From DASYUM01 sp036001225 (GTDB lineage Bacteria > Methylomirabilota > Methylomirabilia > Rokubacteriales > DASRDR01), in contig DASYUM010000206.1 of the NCBI GenBank assembly GCA_036001225.1, forward strand, positions 1 to 35,295: DNA of 35,295 bases. The letters run 5' to 3'. The notes below the pieces were generated by a model. The model ran no database searches and was not told the DNA's origin. It was given only the letters and a program-made list of their open reading frames with translations. Made by a program: the position numbers and the translations under genes. Each line of letters begins with the position of its first letter. Within the stretch, counting starts at the first letter, position 1. Shown here piece by piece: positions 7,186 to 15,126 of the stretch.

Positions 7186-7210
7186 CAGGAGGGTGCCCGC
7201 CCCGGCCGGC

Positions 7211-9355
7211 TCAGAGACCCCGGACGCGCTCGACGCCGATCACATCCCTGACAGCCGCGATGGCGCCCATCACGCCCTGGAGCTGGGCGAGGTCGGCGAC
7301 CTCCACCGTGAAGTGGTTGAGCCCCCTTCGGTCCTCGGTCACCGTCACCTCGGCCTTGATGATGTTGACCTGACGGGAGGAAATGGCGGTGGAGATGTCG
7401 GCGAGGAGCCCCGGCCGGTCGCGACCGATGACCACGGCGATCTTGACCGGCATCGGCAGCTTCTCGGTCACGTCCCACTCGACTTCGACCGTGCGCTCGT
7501 TGTCCACGACGCCGGCGGCGAGATTCGGGCAGTCGCGGGTATGCACGGTGATGCCACGCCCGCGGGTGATGAACCCGACGATCGGATCCCCGGGAACCGG
7601 GCTGCAGCACTTCGCGAAGCGCGCCATGACGTCGTCCACGCCCTTTACGGTCACGCCGGACTCGGCCCGAGCCCGCGCCGGCTTGGCAACCGGCCGGGGC
7701 TCGGCCTTGGGCTCGACCAGCACCTCCACCGGCAGGAAGCGGGCGATGATGGTCTGGACCGCCGTCTTGCCGTAGCCGACGCCGGCCAGCAGGTCGTCCA
7801 CCGTCGAGTAGCCGTGCTCGGCGGCGAGCTTGCGTACCTCGTCGGATTCGAGCAGCGGCAGCAGGGCCAGCCGATGCTTCTTGGCCTCCCGCTCCAGCAG
7901 CTCTCGCCCCAGCATGACCGAGCGGTCTCGCTCCTCGGTCCGCAGCCACTGCTTGATCTTGGACCGAGCCCGGGTGGAGCGGACGACCTTGAGCCAGTCG
8001 CGGGATGGCTTCTGGGTCGGCGAGGTGACGATCTCGACGATGTCCCCCTGCCGCAAGACCTGGCGGAGGGGAACCAGCTTGCCGTTGACTCGCGCTCCCA
8101 CGCAGTGGTTGCCAACCTCGGTGTGAATGGCGTAGGCGAAGTCGATCGGCGTCGAGCCTTCGGGCAGCGGCTTGACATCGCCCTTGGGGGTGAAGACGTA
8201 GACCTCGTCCGGGAACAGATCGACCTTGACGGTCTCCATGAACTCCCGGGGGTCCTTCATCTCCTGCTGCCACTCCAGGAGCTGGCGCAGCCACACGAAG
8301 GCCTGGTCGAACCCGTCCTTGCCCTTCCGCTCCTTGTAGAGCCAGTGGGCCGCGATTCCCTCCTCGGCGATCCGGTGCATCTCCAGTGTCCGAATCTGGA
8401 TCTCGACCGGGTCGCCCTTGGGGCCGATGACCGTGGTATGGAGCGACTGGTACATGTTCGACTTGGGAATCGCGATGAAATCCTTGAAGCGCCCCGGCAC
8501 CGGCTTCCACAGCGAGTGGACCACTCCCAGCGCTCCGTAGCAGTCGCGGACGGTGGGGGCGATGAGGCGGACGGCGGTGAGATCGTAGATCTCGTCGAAT
8601 TCGCGCCCCTGCTGCATTTTCTTGTAGATGGAGTAGAAGTGCTTGGGGCGGCCGGTGATCTGGGTCTCGATCCCCACCTCGCCGAGCTTCTTCTGGAGGA
8701 TGGCGATGACCTGGTTGATCTCGGCTTCCCGCTCGAGGCGGCGCTTGGCGACCCGCCGCTGGAGGTCCTCGTAGGCGTCGGCGTAGAGGGCCTTGAGGGC
8801 CAGATCCTCCAGCTCACCTTTGACCTTGGCCATGCCGAGCCGGTGGGCCAGCGGGGCGTAGATGTCGAGGGTCTCCTGGGCGATCTTGCGCTGCTTGTCG
8901 ACCGGCAGGTACTCGAGGGTCCGCATGTTATGGAGCCGGTCGGCCAGCTTGATCATGAGGACCCGGATGTCGCGGGCCATGGCGACCAGCATCTTGCGGA
9001 AGTTCTCGGCCTGACGCTCTTCCCGGCTCGCGAAGGCGAGCTTGCCGATCTTGGTGACGCCGTCCACCAGTTCGGCGATGTCGGCACCAAAGCGTTCGGC
9101 CAGAACGTCCTTGCTGGTGCCGGTGTCCTCGAGGACGTCGTGGAGCAGGCCGGCAGTGACGGTGGTCACGTCCATCTTGAAATCGACGAGGAGACTGGCC
9201 ACCGCCAGGGGATGGAGGTGGTAGGGCTCGCCGGACAGCCGGCGCTGGCCGTCGTGGACCTCCTCGGAGAAGGCATAGGCCCGCCGCACCAGCTCGAGGT
9301 CGGCCCCCGGCTGGTAGCGCGGGATCTCCGAGAGCAGCTCGCCGAGCGTCCGCAT
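7211..9355 (-). CDS. rel: bifunctional (p)ppGpp synthetase/hydrolase
   Basis: 714 residues from ATG 9355. Makes and degrades the stringent-response alarmone. Hydrolase HD domain: HLHPLAVA near 46-53 and LLHDVLEDT at 71-79 with intact HD and ED pairs. Synthetase domain: GRPKHFYSIYKKM near 235-247, EFDEIYDLTAVRLI near 252-265, RFKD at 289-292, and MYQSLHTTVIGP. The RxKD motif (rather than ExDD) is that of bifunctional Rel/SpoT enzymes. Then TGS (VYVFTPKGDVKPLPEGSTP), helical region, a conserved-Cys segment (KCCSPVPGD, RDCPN) and a C-terminal ACT domain. The open frame extends to 9973 as a shadow of secF. Gap of 74 bp to secF. Confidence 0.95.
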   Translation of the reverse strand: MRTLGELLSEIPRYQPGADLELVRRAYAFSEEVHDGQRRLSGEPYHLHPLAVASLLVDFKMDVTTVTAGLLHDVLEDTGTSKDVLAERFGADIAELVDGVTKIGKLAFASREERQAENFRKMLVAMARDIRVLMIKLADRLHNMRTLEYLPVDKQRKIAQETLDIYAPLAHRLGMAKVKGELEDLALKALYADAYEDLQRRVAKRRLEREAEINQVIAILQKKLGEVGIETQITGRPKHFYSIYKKMQQGREFDEIYDLTAVRLIAPTVRDCYGALGVVHSLWKPVPGRFKDFIAIPKSNMYQSLHTTVIGPKGDPVEIQIRTLEMHRIAEEGIAAHWLYKERKGKDGFDQAFVWLRQLLEWQQEMKDPREFMETVKVDLFPDEVYVFTPKGDVKPLPEGSTPIDFAYAIHTEVGNHCVGARVNGKLVPLRQVLRQGDIVEIVTSPTQKPSRDWLKVVRSTRARSKIKQWLRTEERDRSVMLGRELLEREAKKHRLALLPLLESDEVRKLAAEHGYSTVDDLLAGVGYGKTAVQTIIARFLPVEVLVEPKAEPRPVAKPARARAESGVTVKGVDDVMARFAKCCSPVPGDPIVGFITRGRGITVHTRDCPNLAAGVVDNERTVEVEWDVTEKLPMPVKIAVVIGRDRPGLLADISTAISSRQVNIIKAEVTVTEDRRGLNHFTVEVADLAQLQGVMGAIAAVRDVIGVERVRGL

Positions 9356-9429
9356 CCTGGCCGATATCCCGGCGGCCGGAGGCTCGCGAATGGACGGCAG
9401 CCCCCTGGGCCGCCGGGTATCTACGTAGT

Positions 9430-10377
9430 TTATCGCCCGGCTCCGGCCTTCGCCACGGCTTTTTTGACGCGGCGCTGGCGGGCCTGGCTCCACCCCTCCC
9501 AGTCCACGATGATGGGGGCGGCGACGAAGATGGACGAGTAGGTCCCGGTGACCACCCCGACCAGGAGCGCGAAAGCGAAGTCGCGGAGCACCTCGCCCCC
9601 GAAGGCGTAGAGGACGGCCACCACCAGGAAGACGGTCAGCGAGGTGAGAATCGTCCGCGAGAGGGTCTGGTTGATCGCCAGGTTGATGACGTCGGCAAGC
9701 GTCTCCCCCTTGCGGACCCCCCGCCCGCGATACTCGCGGATGCGGTCGTAGACGACGATCGTGTCGTTGATCGAGTAGCCGACGATGGTGAGGAGCGCCG
9801 CCAGCACGGGGAGGGACATCTCGCGGTTGGTCAGCGAGATGCCGGCCAGGGCAACCAGGACGTCGTGGATCAGCGCGAGGATGGCAGCCACCCCGCCCTT
9901 GAAGTCGAAGCGGATCGCGGTGTAGATGAGGATGCCGGCCATGCCGGCCAGCACCGCGTAGATCGCCTGCCACTGGAGGTCCTTGCCGACCTGGGGCCCG
10001 ACGAACTCCAGCCGCCGCACCTCGAACTTGGGGAGGCCGGCCTCCCGGAGGCCGGCTTCGACCCGCTTGGAGACCTCCTCGAGGCCGCCGCTCCCGGCCG
10101 GCACCCGGATCAGGTATTCCTGGGGATCGCCGAACTGCTGGATGACGCTCTCGCCGAGCCGCACCCGGTCGAGGGCGTGCCGGACCCCGTCGACGGTCGT
10201 CGCCTGCTCGAACCGGACCTGGACGAGCGTGCCGCCGGCGAAGTCGATCCCGTACTGGAGGCCACCCTTGTAGGCGATGTGGAGGAGCCCGGCCACCGTC
10301 ACCGCGGCCGAGAGCAGATAGGCCCAGCGCCGCTTGCCGATGAAGTCGTAGCGAGGATTGACGAAGATCTGGAGCAT
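9430..10377 (-). CDS. secF: protein translocase subunit SecF
   Basis: 315 residues, normal for SecF, with six predicted membrane helices and a periplasmic domain between helices 1 and 2. Partner of SecD in proton-motive-force-driven late export through SecYEG. Visible family signatures: GIDFAGGTLVQVRF near the N-terminus, FVGPQVGKDL, and VGYSINDTIVVYDRIRE with NQTLSRTILTSLT, the conserved RND-like membrane segments. It is separated from upstream secD by 165 bp, unusually long for this pair, and that gap holds a bipartite hairpin element (10387-10450). Confidence 0.96.
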   Translation of the reverse strand: MLQIFVNPRYDFIGKRRWAYLLSAAVTVAGLLHIAYKGGLQYGIDFAGGTLVQVRFEQATTVDGVRHALDRVRLGESVIQQFGDPQEYLIRVPAGSGGLEEVSKRVEAGLREAGLPKFEVRRLEFVGPQVGKDLQWQAIYAVLAGMAGILIYTAIRFDFKGGVAAILALIHDVLVALAGISLTNREMSLPVLAALLTIVGYSINDTIVVYDRIREYRGRGVRKGETLADVINLAINQTLSRTILTSLTVFLVVAVLYAFGGEVLRDFAFALLVGVVTGTYSSIFVAAPIIVDWEGWSQARQRRVKKAVAKAGAGR

Positions 10378-10386
10378 GGTTTACCC

Positions 10387-10450
10387 GGCGGGGGGCGCCG
10401 CCCCCCTCCCGAACCTCCCCCCGGAAGTTCCGCGGGCCAAGCCCGCGGTC
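10387..10450. repeat. bipartite hairpin element, copy 1 (secD-secF gap)
   Basis: Hairpin 1 at 10390-10406 (GGGGGGC, 3-base loop, complement) and hairpin 2 at 10430-10448 (CCGCGGGC, loop CAA, complement), separated by a spacer with TCCCCCCGGAAGTT. The same layout and spacer motif occur at 30723-30785, and a shorter version at 18717-18764. It lies between secD and secF, so it may reduce read-through or stabilise the secD mRNA end. Confidence 0.7.
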
Positions 10451-10542
10451 AGAAGGCTGTGCTCCGATGCGGCCGGACGCGCCGAGGTCGGTGCCATTTT
10501 ATCGCGCGCCGGTGGCCGGGTGCATGCCGGTGTGTGCTCGCC

Positions 10543-12090
10543 TCAGATGCTCAGCGTTTGACGGCGCCGGCGTCCCATGTAGATCAGGTCGAAGACCAGC
10601 CGGGTGAAGAAGACCGCCGTGAAGAGGCTGGCCATGATGCCGATCATGAGCGAGACCGCGAAGCCCTTCACCGGGCCGGTGCCGAACTGGTAGAGGATGA
10701 CCGCCGAGACGACCACGGTGACGTGGGTGTCGATGACGGTGGTGAAGGCGCGCTTGAAGCCGGCGTCGATGGCGGCTCGGATGGATTTGCCGAGCCGGAA
10801 CTCCTCCCGGATGCGCTCGAAGATGAGGATGTTGGTATCCACGGCCATGCCGATGGTCAGCACGATGCCGGCGATGCCGGGCAGGGTCAGGGTCGCGTGG
10901 AAGGCCGCCATGCAGGCGAGCAGGATCAGCAAGTTCAGGAGCACCGCCACGTCGGCGATGACGCCCGACAGGCGATAGTAGATGACCATGAACAGGACGA
11001 CGGCCAGGGCGCCGGTGACGGTCGAGATGATGCCTTTCCGAATCGAGTCGGCGCCCAGGGACGGCCCCACCGTCCGCTCCTCGAGGACCTGGACGGGCGC
11101 CGGCAGCGCGCCGGCCCGCAGCACGATGGCCAGGTCACGGGCCTCCTCGGGGGTGAAGCCGCCCGTGATCTGAGCCTGTCCGGAGGGGATCCGCTCGCGG
11201 ATCACCGGCGCCGAGTGGACGTTGCCGTCGAGGACGATGGCCAGGCGCTTGCCGACGTTCTGCTCGGTGAGGTCGCCGAACACGCGCGTGCCCTGGCTGT
11301 TGAAGGTCAGCGAGACGTAGGGCTCGCCGCTGTCCCCGATCCGGACCTCGGCGTTCTGGATGAGGTCGCCGGTCATCAGGACGCGCTTCTTGACAACGTA
11401 CGGCACCTTCGTCTCGGCCTTGGTCTGCCGGTCCAGGTGGCGCCCGGAGAGGAGCTCGTCACCCGGCGGCAGCTCGCCCCTCACCGCCTTCTCGACGTCG
11501 GCCGCCTCGTCCACCAGCTTGAACTCGAGGACGGCCGTCTTGCCGATCAGGGCCTTGGCCCGGGCCGGATCCTGGATGCCGGGCAACTGCACCAGGATCC
11601 GATTCTCGCCCTGGCGCTGGATCGTCGGCTCGGCGACCCCGAACTGGTCCACGCGGTTCCGAATCGTCTCGACCCCTTGCCGAACGGCGAAGTCGCGGAG
11701 TCGGGCGGCCTCCTGCTCCGTCAGCGTGAGCTCGAACCGGCCGGCCGCGGCGTCGGCGCTCCGCGTCGTGAAGAACGGGAAATCCGCGAGCACGTTCTGG
11801 GCGTCCTTGAACGAGGTCGGCGAGGTGAGCTGGACCAGCAGGTCGGCGGTGCCCTGGCGGGTCACCTGAGCGCCGATCCCCTTCTTCTCGAGGGCGGCCC
11901 GCACGTCGGTCCCGGTGCGCTCGACGACGTTCTCGAGGGCCTTGTCCACGTCCACCCCCAGGACCAGGTGGATCCCGCCCTGGAGATCGAGGCCGAGGTT
12001 GATGGTCCTCCGCGGCGGATAGACGTACCACACCGAGGCCCCGATGACGGCGGCCACCACCGCGATCCGGAGCCAGAGATAGCGAGGCAT
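10543..12090 (-). CDS. secD: protein translocase subunit SecD
   Basis: 515 residues from ATG 12090. One N-terminal membrane helix (RIAVVAAVIGASVWYVY), then LGLDLQGGIHLVLGVDVDKAL, a large periplasmic P1 region (about 50-330), and five C-terminal helices containing GMAVDTNILIFERIREE and DTHVTVVVSAVILYQFGTG. Works with SecF and YajC as the accessory SecDF-YajC complex. It starts 21 bp after yajC, the usual yajC-secD-secF order, though secF follows after a 165 bp gap. Ends with a basic RRRRQ tail. Confidence 0.96.
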   Translation of the reverse strand: MPRYLWLRIAVVAAVIGASVWYVYPPRRTINLGLDLQGGIHLVLGVDVDKALENVVERTGTDVRAALEKKGIGAQVTRQGTADLLVQLTSPTSFKDAQNVLADFPFFTTRSADAAAGRFELTLTEQEAARLRDFAVRQGVETIRNRVDQFGVAEPTIQRQGENRILVQLPGIQDPARAKALIGKTAVLEFKLVDEAADVEKAVRGELPPGDELLSGRHLDRQTKAETKVPYVVKKRVLMTGDLIQNAEVRIGDSGEPYVSLTFNSQGTRVFGDLTEQNVGKRLAIVLDGNVHSAPVIRERIPSGQAQITGGFTPEEARDLAIVLRAGALPAPVQVLEERTVGPSLGADSIRKGIISTVTGALAVVLFMVIYYRLSGVIADVAVLLNLLILLACMAAFHATLTLPGIAGIVLTIGMAVDTNILIFERIREEFRLGKSIRAAIDAGFKRAFTTVIDTHVTVVVSAVILYQFGTGPVKGFAVSLMIGIMASLFTAVFFTRLVFDLIYMGRRRRQTLSI

Positions 12091-12111
12091 GCGCGGGGTC
12101 CTCCCGGCCGG

Positions 12112-12450
12112 TCAGGCCGATTCCTGCTCGGCCTGCCCCGCCGAGTAGGGTCCGGTGATCGCGCTGCGCAGGCACTCGACCCGCACGGTATCGGCGATCC
12201 GCAGGGTGGCCGTTCGCTCGTTGAGACCGACGATCGTACCGATCAGCCCGCCGCTGGTGACGACGCGATCGCCTTTCTTGAGGGCGGCCAGCATTTCTTC
12301 CCGACGCTTGCGTTCCTTCTGCTGGGGGCGGATGAGCAGGAAGAAGAAGATCGCGAAGACGAGGATCATCGGGATGAGCTGGATCGCGATGGAGCCGGGG
12401 CCGCTGCCGCCGCCCGGCAGGGGGCCCATGGCGTAGGCGAGGTCGATCAC
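12112..12450 (-). CDS. yajC: preprotein translocase subunit YajC
   Basis: 112 residues from GTG 12450, whose GTGA overlaps the tgt stop. A single hydrophobic helix (IAIQLIPMILVFAIFFFLLI) is followed by the YajC signature RPQQKERKRREEMLAALKKG and GDRVVTSGGLIGTIVGL. Membrane accessory of SecDF. An alternative ATG nine codons later would shorten the Gly/Pro-rich N-terminus; the coupled GTG is preferred. Ends with a Gln/Glu-rich tail. Confidence 0.93.
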   Translation of the reverse strand: MIDLAYAMGPLPGGGSGPGSIAIQLIPMILVFAIFFFLLIRPQQKERKRREEMLAALKKGDRVVTSGGLIGTIVGLNERTATLRIADTVRVECLRSAITGPYSAGQAEQESA

Positions 12451-13613
12451 GACAGGCCCTCCTCGGCCGGCACGTCGACCGGCACGGTCACTGTCTCGGC
12501 GTCGGCGGCGGCATAGGCGTCGAGGATGTCGCGCCGGAAGCGCGCGAAGCGCCCCCCGGCCACCGCTGCCCGCAGCTCGGCCAGCAGCCCGAGATAGAAG
12601 GTCAGGTTGTGGAGCGTGAGCAGTCGATAGACGGTCAGCTCCCGCGCCAGGAACAGGTGACGCAGGTAAGCCCGGGAGAACTGCCGGCAAGTGTAGCAGG
12701 GACAGCCCTCGTCCAGGGGGCGCCCGTCGCGGGCATGGCCGGCGTGCTTGATCACCAGCGGCCCCCGCCGCGTGAAGAGTTGACCCGTCCGCGCGTGCCG
12801 GGTCGGCAGCACGCAGTCGAAGAGGTCGACCCCGGCCGCGACGGCCTCGATCAGATCGGTCGGCCGCCCGACCCCCATCAGATACCGGGGCTGGCTCACG
12901 GGGAGCCCGGCCGCTGTCTCGCCGACCAGCTCGACCATGAGCCCCGGCGGCTCGCCGACGGCGAACCCGCCCAGGGCGTAACCATCGAAGCCGAGGGCGC
13001 ACGTCTCCTCCACCGACGCCCGTCGGAGGTCCCGGTACATACCACCCTGGACGATGCCGAAGCACGCCTGGCCGGGGCGGACCCCGGCTGCGTGGGCCAC
13101 CCGCGCCCGCCTGGCCCACCTGAGCGTCCGGCGCATCGACGCCTCCGTCTCGGTCCGGCCGACAGGATGCGGGAGACATTCGTCGAGCGGGTGGACGATG
13201 TCGGCGCCGAGGTCGTGCTGGACCGCGATCGCCAACTCCGGGGTGAGGAGGTGTTCGGTCCCGCCGTCGAGATGGGAGCGGAAGCGCACGCCGTCTTCGC
13301 TGACCGTCCGGAGGGCAGCCAGGCTCCACACCTGGTAGCCGCCCGAATCGGTCAGGATGGGCCCGTCCCATCCCATGAAGCGGTGAAGCCCGCCCAGCTC
13401 GTGGACCACGGTCGGGCCGGGCCGCAGGTAGAGGTGGTAGGTATTGGCCAGGACGATCTCCGCGCCCACCTCCCGGAGGTCGCGGGGGGTCAGGCTCTTG
13501 ACCGCGCCCTGGGTCCCGACCGGCATGAAGGCGGGAGTCTCGACCACCCCATGCGGGGTGGTCAGCCGGCCGCGGCGGGCGGCGCCGTCCTGCCCGAGCA
13601 GCTCGAAGCTCAT
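12447..13613 (-). CDS. tgt: tRNA-guanine transglycosylase
   Basis: 388 residues from ATG 13613 (a GTG three codons upstream at 13622 lacks a Shine-Dalgarno). Exchanges guanine-34 for preQ1 in tRNAs with GUN anticodons. Motifs: RRGRLTTPHGVVETPAFMPV, TDSGGYQVWSL (base-binding Asp loop), FGIVQGG, RYLMGVGRPTDLI, GVDLFDCVLPTRHARTG (nucleophile Asp region) and the zinc site CPCYTCRQFSRAYLRHL. Follows queA by about 135 bp and overlaps yajC by four bases, the common queA-tgt-yajC order. The queA-tgt gap holds a complex inverted repeat (13661-13713). Confidence 0.95.
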   Translation of the reverse strand: MSFELLGQDGAARRGRLTTPHGVVETPAFMPVGTQGAVKSLTPRDLREVGAEIVLANTYHLYLRPGPTVVHELGGLHRFMGWDGPILTDSGGYQVWSLAALRTVSEDGVRFRSHLDGGTEHLLTPELAIAVQHDLGADIVHPLDECLPHPVGRTETEASMRRTLRWARRARVAHAAGVRPGQACFGIVQGGMYRDLRRASVEETCALGFDGYALGGFAVGEPPGLMVELVGETAAGLPVSQPRYLMGVGRPTDLIEAVAAGVDLFDCVLPTRHARTGQLFTRRGPLVIKHAGHARDGRPLDEGCPCYTCRQFSRAYLRHLFLARELTVYRLLTLHNLTFYLGLLAELRAAVAGGRFARFRRDILDAYAAADAETVTVPVDVPAEEGLS

Positions 13614-13660
13614 CGGATCCACTTCATGCCGGGCCGAGAACCGAGCAGATCAAGGACGCA

Positions 13661-13713
13661 GGCCCGAAGCGCGCCGAGGCGTATGCCGCATACGTTGAGG
13701 CGCGCTGAGGGCC
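13661..13713. repeat. three-tier inverted repeat in the queA-tgt gap
   Basis: Outer stem GGCCC/GGGCC (13661-13665 with 13709-13713), middle stem CGCGCC/GGCGCG (13670-13675 with 13699-13704), inner stem CGTATG/CATACG (13680-13685 with 13689-13694), loop CCG. The two symmetrical 4x4 internal loops (GAAG/CTGA and GAGG/TTGA) each start with a G-A plus A-G pair on the plus strand. All 53 bases take part. It lies upstream of tgt on the transcribed minus strand. Confidence 0.65.
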
Positions 13714-13748
13714 GAGGACGCAGAGATGCGACGGTTATCGGCACGGCA

Positions 13749-14798
13749 TCAGCAGATCAGCATGGCGTCGCCGTACGAGTAGAACCGATAGCCGGCAGCG
13801 ATGGCGTGGTGGTAGGCGGCCAGGATCCGCTCACGGCCGGCGAACGCGGCGACCAGGAGGAGGAGCGACGACCGCGGCAGATGGAAGTTGGTGAGCAGCG
13901 CATCCACCACTCGGAACCGGTAGCCGGGCGTGATGGTCAGATCGGTCCAGCCCGCGCCCGGACTGAGGCTCCCCTCGGCCGCCGCTGCGCTTTCCAGGGC
14001 CCGCACGGTCGTCGTCCCGACCGCGACGACCCGACGGCGCTCGCGCCGGGCCGCGGTCACCCCGCGACTCACGGCCTCGCTGACCTCGTAGGCCTCGGGC
14101 TCCATCCGGTGGTCGCTCACCCGAGCGACCCGGACGGGCCGAAAGGTGCCGGGGCCGACGTGAAGGGTGAGCGCCTGTATCTCGATCCCGCCCGCCCGTA
14201 GGGCGTCGAGCAGCTCGGGCGTGAAGTGCAGCCCGGCCGTCGGCGCCGCCACCGCGCCGTCCCGCGCCGCATAGACCGTCTGATAGCGGCGCTCGTCCTC
14301 GCCGTCCGGCTTCCGATACCGCCTGATGTACGGCGGCAGCGGCGGCAGGCCGTGGGCAGCCAGGAGGTCGGCGACCGTCCCCGGCCACTCCAGGCGGAGG
14401 CGGCGCCGCCCGGCGTCGCCGGTGCCCGTCACCACGGCTCGCGCCCGGCCGTCGGCCAGGATGAGGACCGTCGCCGGCGGACAGTGTCGGGCGGGGCGGA
14501 CCAGCGCCTCCCACTCGCCGCCCGGCTGCTCGCGCACGAGCAGCACCTCGGCCGGCCGTCCCGTGCCGCCGATCTCGCCGAGGAGGCGGGCCGGGACCAC
14601 CCGCGTGTCGTTGACGACGAGGCAGTCGCCTGGACGGAGAAGGGCACCGACGTCGCGGACGTGCCCGTCCCGGTAACCACCGGTCGAGCGGTCGAGGACC
14701 AGCAGGCGTGCCGCGTCCCGCGGCTCGGCCGGCTCCTGGGCGATCCGGGCCGGCGGCAGCCGGTAGTCGAACAGCTCCAGCGTCCCCGCCTCAGCCAA
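13749..14798 (-). CDS. queA: S-adenosylmethionine:tRNA ribosyltransferase-isomerase
   Basis: 349 residues from a TTG codon (14798-14796); no ATG or GTG lies near the conserved N-terminus FDYRLPPARIAQEPAEPRD. QueA transfers the ribosyl part of SAM to preQ1-tRNA, giving epoxyqueuosine, the step after Tgt. Motifs: RLLVLDRSTGGYRDG, LVVNDTRVVPARL, GAVAAPTAGLHFTPELL, LHVGPGTFRPVR and the C-terminal LTNFHLPRSSLLLLVAAFAG. GAGG lies about nine bases before the TTG. It overlaps the csaA-like stop by 8 bp, which argues for coupling. Confidence 0.95.
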   Translation of the reverse strand: MAEAGTLELFDYRLPPARIAQEPAEPRDAARLLVLDRSTGGYRDGHVRDVGALLRPGDCLVVNDTRVVPARLLGEIGGTGRPAEVLLVREQPGGEWEALVRPARHCPPATVLILADGRARAVVTGTGDAGRRRLRLEWPGTVADLLAAHGLPPLPPYIRRYRKPDGEDERRYQTVYAARDGAVAAPTAGLHFTPELLDALRAGGIEIQALTLHVGPGTFRPVRVARVSDHRMEPEAYEVSEAVSRGVTAARRERRRVVAVGTTTVRALESAAAAEGSLSPGAGWTDLTITPGYRFRVVDALLTNFHLPRSSLLLLVAAFAGRERILAAYHHAIAAGYRFYSYGDAMLIC

Positions 14799-15126
14799 TC
14801 CGGCTGCCTCGCTCCACGTCCCGATCCGGCCGGAGCAGGATCACCTCGCGCCCGTTCACGTATGCGCCGAGCACGAGGACCTCGGAGACGAAGGGCCCGA
14901 TCTGCTTGGGGGGGAAGTTCACGACGCAGACGACCGGGCGGCCGACCAGCTCCTCGGGCCGATAGTGGTCGGTGATCCGCGCGCTCGAGCACTTCTCCCC
15001 GAGGGGACCGAGATCGATCCAGAGCTTGTACGCCGGCGTGCGCGCCTGCGGGAACGGCTCGGCGCGGACGACGACGCCGACCCGCATGTCCACCTTTTCG
15101 AAGTCGCTCCAGGCGATGGTCGTCAT
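14791..15126 (-). CDS. csaA: CsaA-like tRNA-binding (OB-fold) protein
   Basis: 111 residues from ATG 15126, overlapping the spoIID-like stop in ATGA. A single tRNA-binding OB domain: FEKVDMRVGVVVRAEPFPQAR, KLWIDLGPLG, SSARITDHYRPEELVGRPVVCVVNFPPKQIGPFVSEVLVLGA, which matches the CsaA/MetG-C-terminal family at full length. CsaA has been described as a secretion-related chaperone and tRNA binder. It sits between spoIID-like and queA, where many bacteria have nothing; proximity to tRNA modification and Sec genes fits either role. Confidence 0.88.
   Translation of the reverse strand: MTTIAWSDFEKVDMRVGVVVRAEPFPQARTPAYKLWIDLGPLGEKCSSARITDHYRPEELVGRPVVCVVNFPPKQIGPFVSEVLVLGAYVNGREVILLRPDRDVERGSRIG

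Noticed and set aside
6467..9541. 1024-codon plus-strand open frame
   Set aside because: It lies antisense to rel and neighbours, which have clear domain motifs. High GC and biased third positions leave long open frames on the opposite strand; the translation is Leu/Gly/Asp/Val-rich with no motif.
9865..12516. 883-codon plus-strand open frame
   Set aside because: Antisense shadow of secF, secD and yajC; composition is Asp/Gly/Val-rich and has no domain signature.
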